From IMG/VR virus record IMGVR_UViG_3300042861_000957, positions 1-36,694 of that record: a stretch of DNA of 36,694 nt. One strand, given 5' to 3'. The stretch's first letter is position 1. The number at the start of each line of letters is the position of its first letter. The notes below the pieces were generated by a model. It saw only the letters and a program-made list of their open reading frames with translations. It was not told the DNA's origin and made no database searches. Made by a program: the position numbers and the translations under genes. The DNA is from a virus. Positions 21,703 through 28,209 of this stretch are shown piece by piece.

Positions 21703-22115
21703 TATTTTAAAAGTTCTATATATACAATTGATGCCATTAGTGCTCCAGAAACAATTTCAATGATATTGTTTTTAATCTCAATCCATTTTAATTTACCTCT
21801 CAAGTCTTTATTGTCTTCTTCAACCAAATTATATTTTTCGGTCCAACTTCTAATAATAACTTGATTTGTGTCGTCTTTTTGTTCCAGTTTAGAAATTATT
21901 GAGTCTTGTTTTACAACTTTAGTTTCTAATTCAGAAATTTCTTTTTTAGTTAATTTTTCATTGTCTTTTAATCTGTCTAACTCATTTAAATCCAAAAGTA
22001 TTTTTTTTACAACAACACTTGGTATACAAATTTCGTTTGTGTCAATGTTTGTTTCTTTTTGAGAAAAAACAAAAAAAGAAAATAAAATAAAAGTTATTGA
22101 AATTAAAATTTTCAT
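21702..22115 (-). CDS. Signal-peptide/coiled-coil/membrane protein, spanin-like candidate
   Basis: Residues 1-19 (MKILISITFILFSFFVFSQ) form a typical signal peptide with a likely cut after FS-Q or nearby. The middle (about 40-110) is a charged coiled coil (KKEISELETKVVKQDSIISK), and about 117-136 is a C-terminal hydrophobic helix. Together with the following TM/coiled-coil protein and the nearby amidase, it could belong to a lysis or envelope-spanning complex. It has no lipobox. Alternatively it is a membrane-associated virion protein; sequence alone does not decide. Confidence 0.65.
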   Translation of the reverse strand: MKILISITFILFSFFVFSQKETNIDTNEICIPSVVVKKILLDLNELDRLKDNEKLTKKEISELETKVVKQDSIISKLEQKDDTNQVIIRSWTEKYNLVEEDNKDLRGKLKWIEIKNNIIEIVSGALMASIVYIELLK

Positions 22116-22116
22116 A

Positions 22117-22470
22117 TTAAAAATTATACCTTTTTCTCAACGCACTGTCAATTTGTTTATTTGTCATACCAGGAATTGTCTTGGCCTTGTTTTCATAATA
22201 ATTATTTATAATTGTCTTTTGTGACCGAATATTTTCAATATTTTCATCTATTCTTTCAATATCTTTTTTATATCTAGCTATTGAGTCGTCCAATTGTTTT
22301 TGTTTTTTAACTAAACCTTCAATTTTGGTGTCAAGTTGGTTTAATTTATATTTTAATAATTCACTCTTATCTGGTGCCGGTGTAAAAATTTTTACAAGTA
22401 AAAAAATAACGACTACAATTAAAACTACAACTAAAATTTCTTTAAAATATTTGTTTATAAAATTTTTCAT
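22117..22470 (-). CDS. Membrane-anchored coiled-coil protein, 117 residues
   Basis: A short basic N-terminus is followed by one transmembrane helix at about 12-29 (ILVVVLIVVVIFLLVKIF), then a coiled coil (LKYKLNQLDTKIEGLVKKQK...RIDENIENIRS) and a short C-terminal basic segment. This topology (N-in, coiled coil outside) is that of an i-spanin or a small structural anchor. It lies 1 nt upstream of the signal-peptide protein gene and near the amidase. Inference only; no family recognised. Confidence 0.65.
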   Translation of the reverse strand: MKNFINKYFKEILVVVLIVVVIFLLVKIFTPAPDKSELLKYKLNQLDTKIEGLVKKQKQLDDSIARYKKDIERIDENIENIRSQKTIINNYYENKAKTIPGMTNKQIDSALRKRYNF

Positions 22471-22471
22471 T

Positions 22472-23041
22472 TTATTTAGTTTTTTTCCTATCTGTAATTA
22501 TTTTAGACCATTTTGATTTGAATTTTTCATAAAAGGTTTTAAGGGCTGTAACCATATTTGTAAATTCTTCGTCTAGTTTTATCATATCACCGTTGATGTA
22601 AACTCCGTTGTTTTCACCAATTGACATATAAAATTCAATATCCATTTCAGTTATTTTTCCAGACCACTCAACATTGTTTTCATATACGTTTAGTTTGTTG
22701 AAGTCCGTAATCTTGGCTACGTCAGTTAAAAACTCATCCATAGTTTCCTGGAATGCTGTCTTATCATCTGTAGTAAGTTGTAGTTTATCTTCTTCTATTC
22801 CGTGGATTACAAGTATACCACCAGAAATTCTATAAGCTCTTTTCTTTTCTTCTGGATTTTTTTCTGTGTCGGTTTGAATTTTTTTCTCAACGTCTTTCAT
22901 TGGGTTGATTTGAGTTTCCATATCTTCGGTAATAATACCGTATTGGTTTTTAATTCTTATTTCTTCATTCATCAATTTAGCACCGCCCAACATATTTTTA
23001 GATGCTTTTAAAAGATTTTTAATTTCTTCGTAATTACTCAT
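22472..23041 (-). CDS. Conserved large-phage protein, 189 residues
   Basis: The protein begins MSNYEEIKNLLKASKNMLGG. After a charged region it contains YRISGGILVIHGIEEDKLQL (70-89), AFQETMDEFLTDVAKITDF and NVYENNVEWSGKI...FYMSIGENNGVYINGDMIKL. This succession (Y(K/R)ISGGxxxIHG...TxDxxxAFQETMDEF...VEWSGKI...IGENNGxYINGDM) is a strongly conserved signature in large marine phages. The function has not been assigned to my knowledge. It overlaps the amidase gene by 8 nt. Confidence 0.75.
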   Translation of the reverse strand: MSNYEEIKNLLKASKNMLGGAKLMNEEIRIKNQYGIITEDMETQINPMKDVEKKIQTDTEKNPEEKKRAYRISGGILVIHGIEEDKLQLTTDDKTAFQETMDEFLTDVAKITDFNKLNVYENNVEWSGKITEMDIEFYMSIGENNGVYINGDMIKLDEEFTNMVTALKTFYEKFKSKWSKIITDRKKTK

Positions 23042-23630
23042 TTTCTAATTTTTTTATAAAATATTCAAAATCAAATGCTGGACTTACATCGGTATAATTT
23101 TCATCAAAATTAGACCTAGTAAAAATCCCATCAAATGTTTCCATTCTATTTGTTTTTGTGTTGTGGCCAACACAAGTTAAGTTTATTGACATTTTTTTTG
23201 ACAAATCTTTACATAGTTCCACCAAAGAATCCATTTGTATTTCAGTGTACGGTTGCCAAAAAAAATAGTCTCTCCATTTTTTATCTACTATTTTTTCTTT
23301 ATAAATATTTCCAATCCAGTTAATGTAATGGTTTTTCAGTGGTTCTTTTTCTAACCAACCCAAATTTTCTAAAGAAATAACAATTGACCTATTGTCATAT
23401 GTTGGGTCATTGAAGAACTCTGAATAGTCTTGGTCATCTAGTAGTTGGATAATCCTACCCTCTCTAGATATAACATAGTGTGGTATTTTATTGTAATTTC
23501 CGTTGTGTCTATATTTTAATGAGGTTAAATATTCTTCTATTTTTCTTGACGTATGCACCAAAATAATTTGAGTTTTATCAGAATTATTTATTGTTTTTCT
23601 TTTGATTTTTTTATCAATAATCTCAATCAT
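23034..23630 (-). CDS. N-acetylmuramoyl-L-alanine amidase (Amidase_2 type), endolysin candidate
   Basis: The 198-residue protein fits the amidase_2/PGRP fold: a first strand with the zinc ligand H26 in IILVHTS, PHYVISREGRIIQLLDDQDY typical of these enzymes at about 50-69, IVISLENLGWL with the acidic residue at about 88, the second His H156 in VGHNTK, and SPAFDF near 183-188, where an Asp/Cys ligand is expected. It should cleave the bond between MurNAc and L-Ala in peptidoglycan. It has no signal peptide, so it needs a holin or other exit. Its neighbours are membrane/coiled-coil proteins, which suggests a lysis cassette. Confidence 0.82.
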   Translation of the reverse strand: MIEIIDKKIKRKTINNSDKTQIILVHTSRKIEEYLTSLKYRHNGNYNKIPHYVISREGRIIQLLDDQDYSEFFNDPTYDNRSIVISLENLGWLEKEPLKNHYINWIGNIYKEKIVDKKWRDYFFWQPYTEIQMDSLVELCKDLSKKMSINLTCVGHNTKTNRMETFDGIFTRSNFDENYTDVSPAFDFEYFIKKLENE

Positions 23631-24681
23631 TTTTTTTAGTGTATCTTAATCTCTTAACTTTATTTTCTTCCTGTAAATCAAAATCTGTATTTTCTAAATC
23701 AAAATACTCATCAATTGGTGTTTCATCTTTTTCTAAATAAACGGGAACTTCAACAATTTTTTCAATTATTATCGGTTCTACTTCGTCGGTACTTGGTCGG
23801 TAGTTAGTCGGTACTTGGTCACTTACTTGGTTACTATCTTGTATGGTATCATGTATGGTATTATGTATGGTAACTTCGTCTTTCCGTTTCCCTTTAAATG
23901 CTTGATTTGTGGCAATAACTAATGTGATTGCCAATGGATCAAACACAAATATCAGAATTAAAATAAAAAGATTTGCTGTTTTTTTTATATTCCAATCAAG
24001 AAGTTCACTAACATATTTAATAGCACCAAGTTCACTACTATTAATGTCTTGTGATTGCATATCTAAAATCTGAATATCAAGTTTTGTAATACTGTCGTTA
24101 TATCCGTCAATCTTTTTTGAGATAGTGTCTCTTCTTGTTTGTGCGTCTTTTAATTGTCCTTCAAATGATTTTCTATTTGCGTTATTGGCTCTTGTTATTA
24201 ACTGACCTGTCTTCTGATCTACAGTTTGTGTTGTTGTGTTATTAGATAGACCATCTCTTAATTTTGTAATATCACCATCAAGAGTTGTTTTTTCTTTTGT
24301 TAATTCGGTTTTTATTTCTTCAAACCTTTTTTTCTTAACTTCAACATTCTTTACTTGTTTTTCACTTATCTCAAGTTTTGCAATGTTTCCTTGAAACCCT
24401 GTACTTAATAGTCCGTAGATACCTAACGATGTTATAATGGATAATGTTATAAGTGCTGTTGTCATATAAATTTTGAGGGCACCGTATGTTTCTTTCCACT
24501 TGTCGTGAAGATACGTGGCAATTGCTATTTTTGATATTTCAAGAAATGATCCCATTATAATTACAGGAATTGCAACACCAACAAACACAATTGATAACCC
24601 AACAACGCTGTAATAAGCGGCTGTTGCTGATAAACCAAGAGCACAAAATAATAAAAACCAAGGTAAAAATTTTTCTTTCAT
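23623..24681 (-). CDS. Polytopic membrane protein with coiled coil, 352 residues
   Basis: Hydrophobic helices lie at about 5-24, 27-48, 72-94 and 236-258, with a long charged coiled coil between the third and fourth (about 100-225). The segment GLSATAAYYSVVGLSIVFVG and the later FDPLAITLVIATNQAF are recognisable from a conserved membrane protein of large marine phages. The cytosolic tail (about 265-352) is low-complexity and acidic; it includes HNTIHDTIQDSNQVSDQVP, encoded by short tandem DNA repeats. The stop overlaps the amidase start by 8 nt. Function unknown; holin-like export or superinfection roles are possible. Confidence 0.7.
   Translation of the reverse strand: MKEKFLPWFLLFCALGLSATAAYYSVVGLSIVFVGVAIPVIIMGSFLEISKIAIATYLHDKWKETYGALKIYMTTALITLSIITSLGIYGLLSTGFQGNIAKLEISEKQVKNVEVKKKRFEEIKTELTKEKTTLDGDITKLRDGLSNNTTTQTVDQKTGQLITRANNANRKSFEGQLKDAQTRRDTISKKIDGYNDSITKLDIQILDMQSQDINSSELGAIKYVSELLDWNIKKTANLFILILIFVFDPLAITLVIATNQAFKGKRKDEVTIHNTIHDTIQDSNQVSDQVPTNYRPSTDEVEPIIIEKIVEVPVYLEKDETPIDEYFDLENTDFDLQEENKVKRLRYTKKND
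23786..23876 (+). repeat. Short-period tandem repeats inside membrane protein gene
   Basis: Two adjacent arrays. First, TCGGTACTTGG and close variants, period 11 with one 12-nt unit, four copies (23786-23830). Second, TGTATGGTATCA-like units, period 12, three copies. They encode the variable-looking tail of the membrane protein on the minus strand. Confidence 0.7.
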
Positions 24682-24699
24682 ATTAATAAACTATAATTA

Positions 24700-24706
24700 A
24701 TAAATA
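24700..24706 (-). promoter_or_regulatory. TATTTAT motif before membrane protein gene
   Basis: Minus-strand AGTATTTATTAA ends 18 nt before ATG at 24681, in the divergent region shared with the plus-strand gene at 24728. Confidence 0.4.
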
Positions 24707-24727
24707 CTTATAATAAAGAATATCAAA

Positions 24728-25180
24728 ATGGACTTATTAAGAGAATCAATTAGAAAACACCTTTTATTAGAAAAAACTATAGCTCAAATCGTTTCTAATC
24801 TGGAAGTAACCTTCAATTTAGAAGTTGATAGAGGACAACATGCTTTTGATAGAAAAAATAGAGAAGACTTGGAAGGTAAGGGGTTTGAACTTACGGGTAA
24901 ACATAGTTACGAATACGATCAGCGTGAAATTAGTAATGGTGAAATAAAGGAAGTAGTTAATTTAGCAAAAAAAGAAATTGCTGAAAAAATTGTCGGTAGA
25001 GAAATTAATAATAAAATTCCATTTATAATAAAATCACTTAAATGGGAATTAGCTATTGTTATTTATCCAATGTTTCAAGGAGGCACATATTGGATACTTA
25101 AAGTTGGGACTGTATTTAGAGAATCTGAAGTTAATCCATTTAGAGTTGGTGAAGACCAATTAGTAATTTGGGTAGAATAA
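24728..25180 (+). CDS. Conserved large-phage protein with leader-like N-terminus, 150 residues
   Basis: The protein begins MDLLRESIRKHLLLEKTIAQ and contains ISNGEIKEVVNLAKKEIAEK (about 68-87), then IYPMFQGGTYWILKVGTVFRES and DQLVIWVE at the end. The pattern (LLRExIRxHLLLEKxIAQI...ISNGE...I(V/Y)PM...YW...KTVFRES...DQLVxW) is familiar from large marine phages. Its first 15 residues resemble the leader seen on other proteins here, with L-L-E/K. Function unknown. The stop is directly followed by the structured non-coding region at 25181-25321. Confidence 0.7.
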   Translation: MDLLRESIRKHLLLEKTIAQIVSNLEVTFNLEVDRGQHAFDRKNREDLEGKGFELTGKHSYEYDQREISNGEIKEVVNLAKKEIAEKIVGREINNKIPFIIKSLKWELAIVIYPMFQGGTYWILKVGTVFRESEVNPFRVGEDQLVIWVE

Positions 25181-25207
25181 TAAAACCCCCACTGGTACCA
25201 ATGGGGG
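25178..25207 (-). terminator. G/C-rich terminator (minus strand)
   Basis: CCCCCA (25186-25191) pairs with TGGGGG (25202-25207), with an inner TGGTACCA palindrome. On the minus strand GGGGG is followed by TTTTATTATT. It is unusually GC-rich for this genome. Confidence 0.65.
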
Positions 25208-25321
25208 AGTGTAGTTTCACTATGCCATATAGACATAGTTGAGGAGTTTCACCCAGAGAACCTCGTGTCTCATTCCGCCGAGTTGTATGGGTAATCTCGG
25301 TTCAACCCATTTTTAAATATT
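25181..25321. ncRNA. Candidate structured RNA with H-type pseudoknot
   Basis: This 141-nt gap lacks an ORF and is much richer in G+C than the surroundings. It contains the G/C hairpin above; ACTATG (25219-25224)/CATAGT (25234-25239); GAGG (25241-25244)/CCTC (25261-25264); and CCGAG (25278-25282)/CTCGG (25296-25300). ATGGGT inside the last loop (25287-25292) pairs with ACCCAT downstream (25305-25310), forming an H-type pseudoknot followed by TTTTT on the plus strand. GTGAAACT also occurs twice on the minus strand. Strand is undecided: both ends have a U-tract. No known RNA family recognised. Confidence 0.5.
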
Positions 25322-25555
25322 TTACAATTCCGGTAAAAGTCCGGCATTCTCCACAATATTCCACACCCGTTCTTTATAACGGTCAACGGTCTCATCAGCG
25401 TTGATATGTGTTATTCTCTGTTCAGTCAACATAGATAAAAATGTGATTAACTCACAAGTCATATGATCAATCTCATCAATGGTAAGTGTGTTATTCTTAA
25501 CACCACTTTTAAGAACTTGGTAATTCTTTTCAACTCTTTTACATAAACCTAACAT
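25322..25555 (-). CDS. Hypothetical protein, 77 residues
   Basis: The ATG at 25555 (MLGLCKRVEKNYQVLKSGVK) is preferred to a TTG two codons upstream. The protein is a single helical domain with HMTCELITFLSMLTEQR in the middle and a short ending with NAGLLPEL. A host-type promoter lies upstream at 25583-25613. The stop borders the structured non-coding region, which may be its 3' untranslated region. Not recognised. Confidence 0.6.
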   Translation of the reverse strand: MLGLCKRVEKNYQVLKSGVKNNTLTIDEIDHMTCELITFLSMLTEQRITHINADETVDRYKERVWNIVENAGLLPEL

Positions 25556-25582
25556 ATACAAATATTTAATTGATTAACGATA

Positions 25583-25613
25583 CAAAGGTATGTATTTTAT
25601 TTTAATCTACAAA
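25583..25613 (-). promoter_or_regulatory. Bacteroidota-type promoter for 77-residue gene
   Basis: Minus strand: TTTG (25613-25610), 19-nt spacer, TACCTTTG (25590-25583). The start codon is 27 nt downstream, so a short leader of about 20 nt is expected. Confidence 0.7.
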
Positions 25614-25618
25614 ATTTT

Positions 25619-26527
25619 TTAACAAATTTTAGCAAATATATGTTTTATCACATCTACAGTCCATCCATTACCAATCATCTTTCTTATTTGATTTTCACTG
25701 GCAACACCATCAAAATAATTATCCGGTACTGTTTGTAATCTACAGTATTCTTTAATGGTATAATATCTAAATGGTAGTTTGTTTTTAAATGCGTCTCTGT
25801 GTCTTCCAATCGGTAAAGTTGTTAATACATTATCTTTAGCCACAGTTGTAATACAATTACTCTTATCTCTATTTGTTGCTCTTACTTCTAGACATTGGGT
25901 TATAGGTATTGATTTATTATAGTCATCTCTCTTACCGTGTTCATTTAATCTCCGACCAAGAATTGTTGCCTTATTTAATTTTTTTTTGTCATAATAATTT
26001 CCATCTGGACCAATATCTTCTAAAATGTCTTCTAGTTTTATACCAAGATTTTCTGGTTGATTCACATTTGGTATGTTTGTCCAGTAAAGACGTTCTCTAG
26101 TTTGAGCTGAAACTAAATTACTATTTATCTTAATTGGTTTAACCCCCATATATTCTGTTATCACATCTTGAAACTCCTGCTTCATCACAACGTTTTCCAA
26201 TAAAAAATACTTTGGGTTTAACTCGTTTTTTAACCTTACAAATTCAAAAAATAATTTACTACGTGGGTCATCAAAATTTAATTGTCTACCAGCAAAGGAG
26301 AATCCTTGGCACGGGGATCCTCCAATTAGTAAATCAATTTGTGGTAGGTCTTGACCTTTAATTTGTGTAACATCACCTAACTGTATTGTATTTGGGTGAT
26401 TGTGTTGTGTCACTTTGATTGCGTGTTTATCCACTTCCGAAGCAAAATACTTATCATATTTAATACCAGCTCTGTTAAGGGCTATTTGTCCACAAGATAA
26501 TCCATCAAATAGACTTAATACATTCAT
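25619..26527 (-). CDS. DNA cytosine-C5 methyltransferase, third of tandem set
   Basis: The 302-residue enzyme shows the cytosine-C5 methyltransferase motifs: I SLFDGLSCGQ (5-14), IV GGSP-C73-QGFS with the catalytic cysteine, VI LLENVV (109-114), VIII QTRERLYW (142-149) and X MIGNGWTVDVI (284-294). The target-recognition region (about 165-255) differs from the two paralogues upstream. No restriction enzyme gene is adjacent, so it is a solitary methyltransferase, probably protecting phage DNA against host restriction. Its ATG lies 23 nt inside the previous methyltransferase gene. It is the last gene of the operon that begins near 29542. Confidence 0.93.
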   Translation of the reverse strand: MNVLSLFDGLSCGQIALNRAGIKYDKYFASEVDKHAIKVTQHNHPNTIQLGDVTQIKGQDLPQIDLLIGGSPCQGFSFAGRQLNFDDPRSKLFFEFVRLKNELNPKYFLLENVVMKQEFQDVITEYMGVKPIKINSNLVSAQTRERLYWTNIPNVNQPENLGIKLEDILEDIGPDGNYYDKKKLNKATILGRRLNEHGKRDDYNKSIPITQCLEVRATNRDKSNCITTVAKDNVLTTLPIGRHRDAFKNKLPFRYYTIKEYCRLQTVPDNYFDGVASENQIRKMIGNGWTVDVIKHIFAKIC

Positions 26528-27410
26528 ATTTCAAATTTTTAAAAATGTGTCCTATAACATCAACTGTCCAACCATTACCCAAAACATTTTTTCTTTGGTT
26601 TAAAGAAATCATAGATGTATATCCATCTGGAAGCGTTTGTAGTCTTTCATATTCTGTTATATTCAACTCACGTAGATTACCATTAACAATAACACCATAG
26701 TTACATGCTGTATTAATTGTATTTGTTTTACCATAACTAACTCTACCTCTTCTATTTTGACTCTTTGGGAATTCCAAATTAACGCAATCGCCCTCTTTTG
26801 CGTATAAGTAACCAGTTTTAGTTCCGTTCTTGATTTTAAAACCTTCTTCATTTATATCAAGTACAAGTATATGGTCATTAATTATTTTTTCATCACCATT
26901 TGGTATTAAAATATCTAATATGTTTATATTTCTGTCTTCTATATTTTTATCAATGGGTATGTTTGTCCAATAAAGTCTTTGTCTTTTTTGTGCTGAAAAA
27001 AATTTACTATCAATCATTACTGGTTCAACACCAATAGCTTCTGTTATAATATTTTCCCACTCTTTTTTCATTACAACATTTTCAAGTAAGAAATAGGTTG
27101 GTTTAACTTCATTTAATATTCTAACATATTCCCAAAATAAACCACTCTTACCATCAAAACCAGTATTGTCTCCAGACCGACTAAAAGACTGGCAAGGCGA
27201 TCCTCCAATTAATAAATCAATCGTTGGTAATTTTGATGTATCTAAACCAACTACACTTCCTAACTGAACTGTGTTTGGAAAATGGTGTTGTGTAACTTGA
27301 ATTGCGTATTTATCAATTTCAGAAGCAAAATAGTTTTCTACTTCAACGCTAGTTCTTTGTAGTGCTAGTTGGCCGCAAGAAATTCCATCAAATAGACTCA
27401 ATACATTCAT
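26505..27410 (-). CDS. DNA cytosine-C5 methyltransferase, second of tandem set
   Basis: The 301-residue enzyme has the same motif order as its neighbours: SLFDGISCGQ, GGSP-C73-QSFS, LLENVV, the QKRQRLYW variant of motif VIII, and VLGNGWTVDVI. It is the most divergent of the three (QSFSRSG instead of QGFSFAG; a different recognition region). Its last seven residues (YECIKSI) are encoded by the first codons of the next methyltransferase read in another frame, giving a 23-nt overlap. Likely a solitary modification enzyme with its own specificity. Confidence 0.93.
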   Translation of the reverse strand: MNVLSLFDGISCGQLALQRTSVEVENYFASEIDKYAIQVTQHHFPNTVQLGSVVGLDTSKLPTIDLLIGGSPCQSFSRSGDNTGFDGKSGLFWEYVRILNEVKPTYFLLENVVMKKEWENIITEAIGVEPVMIDSKFFSAQKRQRLYWTNIPIDKNIEDRNINILDILIPNGDEKIINDHILVLDINEEGFKIKNGTKTGYLYAKEGDCVNLEFPKSQNRRGRVSYGKTNTINTACNYGVIVNGNLRELNITEYERLQTLPDGYTSMISLNQRKNVLGNGWTVDVIGHIFKNLKYECIKSI

Positions 27411-28206
27411 AGTTTCTAATTTCTTTAAATATATGTTCTATAACTCCAACAGTCCATCCATTTCCTAACATTTTATATCTTTGAGTATTTGAAACGACTG
27501 AAGAATAATTATCTGGAACATTTTGTAATCTTTCATATTCTACTGGTGTTAACATTCTAATATTACCATTGTCCATAACGCCACTCATTTGTTGATTACC
27601 AAATCCTTTGTAGTCTCTTGCAAGTAATGTTGCCGCCTTATCGCCACCAGGTTTATGTTCCTTTTTTTGTTTTGATACAATTATATGTTGTCCACTTAAA
27701 AGTATGTTAGACATTGTTATGTTTGAGTCTTCTGGTTGTTCTATGTTTGGTATGTTGGTCCAGTAAAGTCTTTTTCTATTTTGTGCCGACACAAGATTAC
27801 TATTTATAAGAATTGGTTTTACACCCATATGTTCTGTTATAACATCCTCATATTCTTTTTTCATTACAACGTTTTCAAGTAGAAAGTACTTTGGTTTACA
27901 TTCCTCCATTAACCTTACAAATTCAAAAAACAATTTACTTCGTTCATCATTAAAATTTAATTGTTTACCAGCAAATGAAAATCCCTGACACGGACTACCA
28001 CCAATAAGTAAATCTATTTGTGGTAGGTCAGAACCTTTCACTTGTGTTACATCACCAATCTGGATTGTTTCCGGGTAGTTATGTTGGGTTACTTGTATTG
28101 CAAACTTATCTATTTCAGATGAAAAGTATTTACCATACTTAATACCAGCTTTGTTAAGTGCAATTTGTCCACAGGACATCCCATCAAAGAGACTTAATAC
28201 ATTCAT
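27388..28206 (-). CDS. DNA cytosine-C5 methyltransferase, first of tandem set
   Basis: The 272-residue enzyme has SLFDGMSCGQ, GGSP-C73-QGFSFAG, LLENVV, QNRKRLYW and MLGNGWTVGVI. It is about 30 residues shorter than its paralogues, mainly in the target-recognition region (about 165-215), which may mean relaxed or altered specificity. Its N-terminal half is closest to the third copy. The last residues (YECIESI) come from the start of the next gene in another frame (23-nt overlap). It starts 3 nt after the sigma factor stop, so modification genes are coupled to the sigma gene. Confidence 0.92.
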   Translation of the reverse strand: MNVLSLFDGMSCGQIALNKAGIKYGKYFSSEIDKFAIQVTQHNYPETIQIGDVTQVKGSDLPQIDLLIGGSPCQGFSFAGKQLNFNDERSKLFFEFVRLMEECKPKYFLLENVVMKKEYEDVITEHMGVKPILINSNLVSAQNRKRLYWTNIPNIEQPEDSNITMSNILLSGQHIIVSKQKKEHKPGGDKAATLLARDYKGFGNQQMSGVMDNGNIRMLTPVEYERLQNVPDNYSSVVSNTQRYKMLGNGWTVGVIEHIFKEIRNYECIESI

Positions 28207-28209
28207 ATT

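Noticed and set aside
25282-25310. GGTTCAACCC resembles a tRNA T-arm
   Set aside because: The bases flanking TTCAA do not form a 5-bp T-stem, there is no acceptor stem or anticodon arm at the right distances, and the same bases fit the pseudoknot better.
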